A stretch of 64,000 bases of DNA from Clostridiales bacterium. Lineage in GTDB: Bacteria > Bacillota > Clostridia > Oscillospirales > Oscillospiraceae. The DNA is taken from NCBI GenBank assembly GCA_003150485.1, contig QALX01000009.1, positions 62,001-126,000 of the forward strand. Reading direction: 5' to 3'. The translations under genes were made by a program, and so were the position numbers. Positions 58,435 to 64,000 of the stretch are shown piece after piece (the stretch's first letter is position 1; every line of letters starts with the position of its first letter). The notes under the pieces were generated by a model. The model did no database searches, was not told where the DNA came from, and was given only the letters and a program-made list of their open reading frames with translations.

Positions 58435-59887
58435 GCTGGGATACCTCCTGTTCCTGACCGCCCTGCCCGTCCTCCCGGCGCTGGCGGCGGATGTTCTCCG
58501 CGGCCTCCGCCGGGTCCCGGACAAACCACAGCTGGCTGAGCAGGGTCTGATCGTCTACGATTCCCTGAAGCTGGGTCACCAGCTCCACGGTTTCCGCCTC
58601 GTTGATGGGCATGTTGACGGTGAACACCACGTCCACGTCATTGACCCCCACCCGCTTCATCTCGCCCATGGTGACCAGCCAGCGGTTGTACAGGGCAAAG
58701 CGCTCCTTGAGCCCCCGCTCCATCCGCCGGATCTTGTTCTTCACCAGCAGGTTCATGGTCAGCAGCTTCAGCTTCAGGGCCTGGCCGCTGGCGTTGCCGG
58801 AGAACTTTTCGTCGCTCATGTCCACCGTCAGGGTCATCTTGTGCATCTCCCGCACCAGGGCGTCGGCCAGCACCTGGACGCTGGTCTCGTCAAAGGTCTT
58901 CTGGATGTACTCCACCCGGGCGTCCAGCGGCGCGCCGTCCAGGAACTTTTCGGTGGCCAGACGGCTCTCGTCCCCCTCCCGGAGGGTCATGCCGAAGAAC
59001 ACCAGCAGGGCGTCCACAAACTTCTTCTTGTCCGTGAGGCGGCTGCTCATCAGCTGGTTGTAGGCGTCGATGAGGCTGGTGATCTGTTCAAAATCCCCCT
59101 GCCGCTCCTCGTTGTTGGTGTAGGCGATGACCGGGACACCGCCGAAGAAGTGCTCCCTGGTCTCCCCCACCTGGTGGAACACAGCGTTTTTCAGACTATC
59201 GCTGCGGTAGTCCTTCTCGGTCCGGTCGGTGTACAGGGTAGCGGCGTAATACTGCTGCCGGTCCGTGCTCTCCCGCTTCTCCCAGACCAGGGCGAAGAGC
59301 TTGTTGTGCTCCACTGTGGCGTCGCAGACCAGAATCCCGTTCCGCGGGTCGATCCGTGCGCTTTTGGGCCGGGGCATCTGATCCGAGGAGGCATAGCACA
59401 GCTCCAGGCACTCCCCCATCACCCCCAGGGTGCGGCCGATCTCCAGATCGGTCTCGCTGACGTGCTGGAGGTCATAGCAATCCAGCAGCGGCGTCAGGTC
59501 GATCCGGTTCCGTTTTCCCTCCAGCTCTGGCGTGGCCTCCAGGCCGGGCAGTGGCTCCCGGCCCCGCACCGGGTTGCTGTCGTACTTCACCGGTTCCCCC
59601 AGGTAATACCCCAGAGCGATATCCACCACGTACTTGGCGTAGTTCACCGCCACCCGCACCTCATCGGCCTTGGGCCTGGGGTACAGCAACGGGTACTCCC
59701 CCCGGTAGTACCGGTCCAGCCGGGTGTACCGTCCCGCCGCCTGCTCCGCCTTCTGAATCAGATACAGCAGTACCGCCGGGTCGATGTCCTCCAGATTGGG
59801 GACTTCCGCCCGATCTACATAACAAATCAATCCGATCCCTCCTTCGTCTCCCCAGCGCCCAGGGGGGCGCTGGGGGCCCCTTTTCAT
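58421..59887 (-). CDS. Phage portal protein (SPP1 gp6-like)
   Basis: 488 aa from ATG 59887, which has AGGAGGT 3-4 nt upstream. An in-frame TTG at 59830 with AAGGAGG at 7 nt gives a 469-aa product (ICYVDRAEVPNLED), so the start is uncertain. The core matches the SPP1 portal: RYTRLDRYYRGEYPLLYPRP, VNYAKYVVDIALGYYLGEPVKY, VPVIAYTNNEERQGDFEQITSLIDAYN. It forms the dodecameric DNA gate. Two hairpins lie in the leader. Confidence 0.88.
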   Translation of the reverse strand: MKRGPQRPPGRWGDEGGIGLICYVDRAEVPNLEDIDPAVLLYLIQKAEQAAGRYTRLDRYYRGEYPLLYPRPKADEVRVAVNYAKYVVDIALGYYLGEPVKYDSNPVRGREPLPGLEATPELEGKRNRIDLTPLLDCYDLQHVSETDLEIGRTLGVMGECLELCYASSDQMPRPKSARIDPRNGILVCDATVEHNKLFALVWEKRESTDRQQYYAATLYTDRTEKDYRSDSLKNAVFHQVGETREHFFGGVPVIAYTNNEERQGDFEQITSLIDAYNQLMSSRLTDKKKFVDALLVFFGMTLREGDESRLATEKFLDGAPLDARVEYIQKTFDETSVQVLADALVREMHKMTLTVDMSDEKFSGNASGQALKLKLLTMNLLVKNKIRRMERGLKERFALYNRWLVTMGEMKRVGVNDVDVVFTVNMPINEAETVELVTQLQGIVDDQTLLSQLWFVRDPAEAAENIRRQRREDGQGGQEQEVSQHDEE

Positions 59888-60056
59888 TACACCTCCTCGG
59901 GCCGAATCAATCGGCCCTGCGGCGAGGTTTTTCTCCGAAAAACGCTCGGACGCCGGACTCCCGGCGATGAAAATCTCTCGTTTCTCTTTGTTCACTTATC
60001 GGCGCCAGCTTTTCGGTTCGGCACGTACCGCGCCCGTTAAGACGGGCACAGTTACG

Positions 60057-61313
60057 CTACAGTCCCCGGGGCCGTCTCCGTGCCCGGGCGCTACTGCGCA
60101 TCACTACAGTGGTCACGAAATAGCGCACCGCGTCCATACAGTGGTCGTGATCCTTCACCGGCTTGTCCAGTCCCTGGGCGGCGGCGCCCTCGTCCCAGAC
60201 ATAGGCGCGGAACTCCTCCGCCGTGTGAACGCAGCCCGCCTGGAAGGCCAGTTTTTCCTCCCGGAGCAGCTGACCCACGGCCCGAATCCCGTCCGCCACC
60301 CGGTTGTCCCCGGGGAGCACCGGCCACCCCCGCTGGCGCAGCTCGGTGATAAAGGACGCCGCCGAAGGGTCCACCACCACCGCCCGGGGCACCGCCCCGG
60401 CCAGCAGCTCCGCCAGGTCGTCGGCGTACTCCCCATCGGTTTTCTGGCGCATCCGCCGTCGGCCGTCCCAGTAGTACTCCCGTCGGCAGATCCAGCGCTC
60501 TCGGTCCCGCTCCCGCTGCCAGAGCAGGAACACCGTGGGGTTCCGGGTCCCGTAGTCCACGCTGACGTACCAGTCCCCGGCACACTCTGGCTCCCGAGAA
60601 AGCAAGTGCTTCTCCGGCTGGAACATATCGTAGATCAGCCCCTCCGCCGCCACCCACAGGCCTCGGACGTACCGGTCATAAAAGACGCCGGTGTACAGCC
60701 CCTCGTACCGGGCCCGGATGCTGGGGGAGAGGGCGGGGTTGTCCTCCATGGTAAAGTGGAGGTAGAGCATGTTTTTTTGCTCCCGCTTGCAGATCCACTC
60801 CCGGAAAAACCAGTGCTCCGGCCCCGCCGGGTTGCAGTTGAACCAGAACCGGGACCCCTCCACGCTGCACCGGGCCAGGGCCTGCTCCACAAAGGAACGG
60901 GGCATCAGGGCCACCTCGTCAAAGAGCACCCCCGCCAGGGTCATGCCCTGGATGAGCATATAGCTGCTCTCGTCCTTGCCGCCGAACAGGTGGTACTCGT
61001 TCCGGTGGCCGCAGCCGGTGACGGTGATCCGGTTTTCACTCCGGTGCTCCTCGAAGCGGAAGATCCCCTCCAGCCACTGGGGCGCCTCGGAGGTCACATT
61101 CCGCCGCAGGGCCTCGATGGTCTTGCCGCACAGCCCCAGCCGTCGCCGGTCAAAGGTGGCCATGCTCCACAGGAAGAACCCCACCGTCATGGACAGGGTC
61201 TTGCCGCTGCGCACCGAGCCGTCGCAGATCAGCCCGTCCCTCTCCCGGAACTCGTTCAGATTCCACCAGAGCATGGTCAGCTTCTGCCGCGGGCTGAAGC
61301 TCTGATATTCCAT
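60057..61313 (-). CDS. Terminase large subunit
   Basis: 418 aa. ATPase half with P-loop-like DGSVRSGKTLSMTVGFFLW, GVLFDEVALMP (Walker B plus catalytic Glu) and NCNPAGPEHWF. The nuclease half has YVSVDYGTRNP, VVVDPSAASF and KDHDHCMDAVRYFVTT acidic residues. Packages DNA into the capsid. It starts inside the small-subunit frame. The 169-bp gap to the portal start holds hairpins at 59850-59875 and 59899-59917 and nothing else. Confidence 0.94.
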   Translation of the reverse strand: MEYQSFSPRQKLTMLWWNLNEFRERDGLICDGSVRSGKTLSMTVGFFLWSMATFDRRRLGLCGKTIEALRRNVTSEAPQWLEGIFRFEEHRSENRITVTGCGHRNEYHLFGGKDESSYMLIQGMTLAGVLFDEVALMPRSFVEQALARCSVEGSRFWFNCNPAGPEHWFFREWICKREQKNMLYLHFTMEDNPALSPSIRARYEGLYTGVFYDRYVRGLWVAAEGLIYDMFQPEKHLLSREPECAGDWYVSVDYGTRNPTVFLLWQRERDRERWICRREYYWDGRRRMRQKTDGEYADDLAELLAGAVPRAVVVDPSAASFITELRQRGWPVLPGDNRVADGIRAVGQLLREEKLAFQAGCVHTAEEFRAYVWDEGAAAQGLDKPVKDHDHCMDAVRYFVTTVVMRSSARARRRPRGL

Positions 61314-61749
61314 CGGTGTCCACCGCCCCTTCCGTCAGGCCGCCCAGGGCGGCCAGCAGGTTGTTTTCCGGCTCCTCGCCGCCCTCGCCGTCGCCCCACC
61401 GCTCCGGCCGCCGTTTTTTCAGCCACAGGGCGATGGCGGACAAGTCGGGCCCCACCTGTTTCACGGTGCTGACCTCCTTGCGCTCCCCCTTGGCCGTGAT
61501 CTCCACCCGGCACTCCTGGCTCTCGTACCCCAGGGCCTTGCGCAGCAGCGCATCCTCCACCTGGTCATCCGCCGCCGTCTGCCGGGCATCCAACGCCTGG
61601 GCCACCGCCGGGTACCTGCGCCGCCACCGATTCAGCGTCCCCGGCCCCACGCCCATCCGCCGGGCAATCTCCGGATCGGACAGGCCGGATCGGGCCCAGT
61701 TCCGGAGCAGGGTCAGCCCCTCCTCCTCCAGCCACTTTCCGATTTTCAA
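61150..61749 (-). CDS. Terminase small subunit (with out-of-family C-terminus)
   Basis: 199 aa open frame. Residues about 1-130 form the small subunit: HTH LSDPEIARRMGVGPGTLNRWRRRYP and charged helical tail (LLRKALGYESQECRVEITAKGE; ALWLKKRRPERWGD). The frame continues 164 nt into terL, giving a C-terminus (from about 147) that only reads as shadow of the large subunit. The native stop may be lost, or the overlap may be real. First gene of the phage block. Confidence 0.82.
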   Translation of the reverse strand: MKIGKWLEEEGLTLLRNWARSGLSDPEIARRMGVGPGTLNRWRRRYPAVAQALDARQTAADDQVEDALLRKALGYESQECRVEITAKGERKEVSTVKQVGPDLSAIALWLKKRRPERWGDGEGGEEPENNLLAALGGLTEGAVDTDGISELQPAAEADHALVESERVPGEGRADLRRLGAQRQDPVHDGGVLPVEHGHL

Positions 61750-61876
61750 CCTCTCGCCTCCCCGCCGGCTTTCCTTGCCGGTTATCTTACGGCAGACGCC
61801 CCGTTCTCACAATGCCGTTTATGGGACTTTCCCGGTTTATCTCCCACCTTTCGCCGCCGGTTTCCCCCATTGCGGC

Positions 61877-61940
61877 GTAAAAATACACACCGCCCGAAGG
61901 CGGTGTGTACAAAAAAAGCCACGCCAATTGGCGTGGCCCT
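61877..61940 (-). terminator. Tandem terminators after sugar-binding lipoprotein gene
   Basis: Minus strand: GCCACGCCAATTGGCGTGGC with T7 (61937-61911), then ACACACCGCC-ttcg-GGCGGTGTGT with TATTTTTA. Two in a row insulate the phage block from upstream transcription. Confidence 0.9.
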
Positions 61941-61959
61941 TTCGGATGTCACTGGATTG

Positions 61960-63144
61960 TCAGGAGGCGTCGGCGGAGCTGGCGCCCTTGGCGTCGGGAC
62001 TCTTGTCTGCCTTGGCGGGCTTGGCGGCGGTGACGGTGCCGTTCTTGTGCTTGACGAAGAGCCCGCTGTCAAAGAGCTGCTTCTCATAGTTTTTCAAGGT
62101 CACCTTGGCGGGCTCGTAGAGGTAGGCGGGCACATCGTAGGGATTTTCCTCGGACTGGTCTACAGTCTTGCCGCTCATGGCCTGATCGGCCATCTTTGCC
62201 GCCTGCTGAGCCATGCTGCCGGTGACCTCCACCGAGGTGATGGCCAGCTGGCCGCCCATCAGCAGCTGGATGCTCTCCGGGTTGCAGTTGCAGCCGGAAA
62301 TCATCGGGAATACCGAACCGGAGTAGCTGTCGGCCAGGCCCTGGGCCACGCCCACGCTGATGGTGTCGTCGGTGCAGAGGATAGCGTCCAGGGGCTTGCC
62401 GTCGGCGTAGGTAGTCTCCAGCAGATGGCTCAGCCGGTCCGCCGCCCCGTCGGCGTCGGCCACGCCGCACTCCTCTTCCGTGGTATCGCCAGAGGGGATC
62501 ACCAAGGTGCTGTTGTCCAGATAGGGCTTCAGCACGTCCATGGCCCCCAGGAAGGCGTACAGGGCGCTGCCGTTGCCGGACTGGTGGAAGATTTCCAGGT
62601 TAAAGCTCTGCTTGGTGTCCTTCAGCCCCAGCTTTTTCACCAGGTACTTGGCCTGAATCTGGCCGTTGGTATAGCTGTCGATGCCGATGAAGTAGTCCAC
62701 CGTGTCGCAGTCGGGCACCAGCACGCTGTAGGCGATCACTGTAGTGCTGGAGGTGTCGCAGCCGGCCAGGGCGGTGGACAGGGCATCGCTGTCCACCGAG
62801 GCCACGATGATTGTGCCGCAGTCATCGTCCAGCATGGCCTCCACCTGCTCAATCTGTACGTCGCTGTCGTTCCCAGCGTAGGCCAGCTCCACCACATAGC
62901 CCTGATCCTCCAGGATGGACTGCATGGTGGCGGCATCCCTGACCCACCGGTCATTCTCCTCCGTGGGCATGGAGATCCCCACGAGCCGGTTGCCGGCAAC
63001 CTTTTTGGTTCCGGCGGAAGATGTAATGGTAGACGAACCGCCCTTGGCGGATATATCACCTGACTGGCGCACCGAACAACTGCTCAGGATCGCGCCCACG
63101 CAGACGGCAACAGCCAGCAGGAGGTAAAAACCCCGTTTTTTCAT
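61960..63144 (-). CDS. Sugar ABC transporter substrate-binding lipoprotein
   Basis: 394 aa. Signal peptide with lipobox LSSC (Cys23), then a type I periplasmic-binding domain (LVGISMPTEENDRWVRDAATMQSILEDQGYVVEL; DDDCGTIIVASVDSDALSTAL; DAILCTDDTISVGVAQGLADS) like ChvE/XylF-type sugar receptors. Tail Ala/Lys/Asp-rich. Permease and ATPase genes are not next to it here. ATG 63144 is preferred; TTG 63156 sits on the ribosome site. Promoter at 63200-63227. Confidence 0.88.
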   Translation of the reverse strand: MKKRGFYLLLAVAVCVGAILSSCSVRQSGDISAKGGSSTITSSAGTKKVAGNRLVGISMPTEENDRWVRDAATMQSILEDQGYVVELAYAGNDSDVQIEQVEAMLDDDCGTIIVASVDSDALSTALAGCDTSSTTVIAYSVLVPDCDTVDYFIGIDSYTNGQIQAKYLVKKLGLKDTKQSFNLEIFHQSGNGSALYAFLGAMDVLKPYLDNSTLVIPSGDTTEEECGVADADGAADRLSHLLETTYADGKPLDAILCTDDTISVGVAQGLADSYSGSVFPMISGCNCNPESIQLLMGGQLAITSVEVTGSMAQQAAKMADQAMSGKTVDQSEENPYDVPAYLYEPAKVTLKNYEKQLFDSGLFVKHKNGTVTAAKPAKADKSPDAKGASSADAS

Positions 63145-63199
63145 AAGTTCCTTCAAACTCCTTTGATCGTGAGTATGCTCTGCTATTCAGAATACGCTT

Positions 63200-63227
63200 A
63201 TTCTATCATAAACAGAACAAAAGTCAA
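63200..63227 (-). promoter_or_regulatory. Promoter of sugar-binding lipoprotein gene
   Basis: Minus strand: TTGACT (63227-63222), 16-nt spacer, TAGAAT (63205-63200). Confidence 0.75.
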
Positions 63228-63237
63228 ATCCCGCGCG

Positions 63238-63280
63238 CAAAAAAGGAGAGAGCGGGGCAGCTGCCCCGCTCTCTTTTTCT
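63238..63280 (-). terminator. Terminator of htpG
   Basis: 14-bp palindrome AGAGAGCGGGGCAG / CTGCCCCGCTCTCT followed on the minus strand by CCTTTTTT. Confidence 0.85.
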
Positions 63281-63304
63281 GTAAAACATATCCAGTTTTT
63301 TCGA

Positions 63305-64000
63305 TCAGACCATCAGGCTGCAAATATCCTCGGTAAACTGGGTGGGATCCTGCATGGGCAGGCCGGCGATAAGCAGGGCCTGGTTATAGAGCAGGTTGAC
63401 ATACTTTTTCGCCTTGTCCTCGTCGTCAATGACGGCGCTCTTCAGGGCAGCGAACACCGAGGAATCGGCGTTGAGCTCCAGAACCCGCTGGGCCTTGTAA
63501 CCCAGTGATCCTCTGCCCTGACGGTTGAAGTACTTCTCCATCTCCAGGGTGATGGGACCGTCAGCCACCATGCACACGGGCTGGCTCTTCAGAATCTTAC
63601 TGATGCGGACATCGGCCACCTTGTCCCCCAGGCACTCCTTGGCGAAGTCGATGACGAAGGAGTTGGCGTGGGTCTTCTCTTCGGCCCGGGCCTTTTCCGC
63701 CTCGCTCTCGGGGAGCGCATCCTCGGAGTTGATGCTCTTGAGGAGCTTGTCGTTGTAGCCCACCAGGAGCTGGACCACAAAATCGTCCATGTCGTCGGTC
63801 ATATAGAGGATTTCATAGCCCTTGTCCAGAATCCGCTCGGCCTGGGGCAGCTTTTTCAGCTGCTCAGTCTCCTGGCCGCTGGCAAAGTAGATATAGGGCT
63901 GGTCCTCCGGCATCCGCTCCACGTACTCTGCCAGGGTGGTCCCCTTCTCCTTGGCGGAGGAAACGAACATCAGCAGGTCCTGGAGCACGCCCCGGTCGGC
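63305..64000 (-). CDS. htpG: Molecular chaperone HtpG (Hsp90), C-terminal part
   Basis: About 231 residues of the 3' end; the frame stays open to the window edge, so the N-terminal ATPase domain lies outside. Visible middle/C-terminal features include PYIYFASGQETEQLKKLPQAERILDKGYEILYMTDDMDDF and KYVNLLYNQALLIAGLPMQDP with a final dimerisation segment. No sign of truncation at the 3' end. Confidence 0.94.
   Translation of the reverse strand, partial: ADRGVLQDLLMFVSSAKEKGTTLAEYVERMPEDQPYIYFASGQETEQLKKLPQAERILDKGYEILYMTDDMDDFVVQLLVGYNDKLLKSINSEDALPESEAEKARAEEKTHANSFVIDFAKECLGDKVADVRISKILKSQPVCMVADGPITLEMEKYFNRQGRGSLGYKAQRVLELNADSSVFAALKSAVIDDEDKAKKYVNLLYNQALLIAGLPMQDPTQFTEDICSLMV

Noticed and set aside
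59888..59995. Further 36-residue N-terminal extension of the portal
   Set aside because: No ribosome site and overlaps a hairpin; later starts have good sites.
1..64000. CRISPR array, rRNA or transposase genes
   Set aside because: No regularly spaced repeats, no rRNA stretch and no transposase motif were seen on either strand.

Overview
The window reads as a chromosomal segment of a high-GC, anaerobic, gut-type Clostridium relative (Oscillospiraceae-like; the Flavonifractor/Pseudoflavonifractor neighbourhood is my inference). Reasons: the Gram-positive order SRP RNA-dnaX-ebfC-recR, a T-box before serS, strong AGGAGG ribosome sites, lipobox lipoproteins, a VanW-type cell-wall protein, a DUF1292 protein, BioY, rubrerythrin chemistry and a membrane-bound [NiFe] hydrogenase.

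Layout. 1-3.98 kb: rpe, recR, and on the opposite strand ebfC and dnaX, with the small SRP RNA and tRNA-Ala(CGC) on divergent promoters. 4-9.4 kb: a lower-GC accessory stretch next to the tRNA, with an XRE regulator bracketed by short direct repeats, a CDF metal exporter under a NiCo-type riboswitch, an AraC-HTH/GGDEF-like fusion, an MFS transporter and two paralogous membrane-anchored proteins. 9.4-18 kb: HD protein, GerMN lipoprotein, FAD-Rieske oxidoreductase, tocopherol-cyclase-like protein, LarE, acyltransferase-3, T-box/serS, YcxB-like protein. 18-19 kb: a lipoprotein gene of different base composition.

19.1-32.7 kb is one minus-strand operon of 19 genes behind a perfect-consensus promoter. 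It encodes a group 4 Mrp-Mbh-type [NiFe] hydrogenase (large and small subunits, NuoC-, NuoH- and NuoI-like subunits and an Mrp antiporter module) with HypA-F built into the operon. The catalytic large subunit is first and the NuoC-like subunit last. The complex is expected to couple ferredoxin-driven H2 evolution to ion pumping.

33.3-47.2 kb: a metallophosphoesterase-rubrerythrin fusion, an HD protein, TcdA, a TtcA-like protein, then a dlt-like operon (MBOAT, carrier protein, adenylation-nitroreductase fusion, SGNH-like exoprotein) that looks like a carrier-protein-based extracytoplasmic acylation system with an added redox step. BioY, a pair of uncharacterised proteins, a DUF1292 protein, RpiB and small proteins follow. 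47.2-50.3 kb: a VanW protein and two small hypotheticals.

50.3-61.8 kb is a compact minus-strand siphophage structural block (TerS, TerL, portal, scaffold, capsid, head-tail connectors, tail tube, frameshifted tail chaperones, tape measure, tail tip/fibre) with no integrase, repressor, replication or lysis gene in view. 61.9-64 kb: a sugar-binding lipoprotein and the 3' part of htpG, which runs off the window. Most minor findings concern RNA and promoter architecture. The most unusual proteins are the adenylation-nitroreductase fusion and the phosphoesterase-rubrerythrin fusion.
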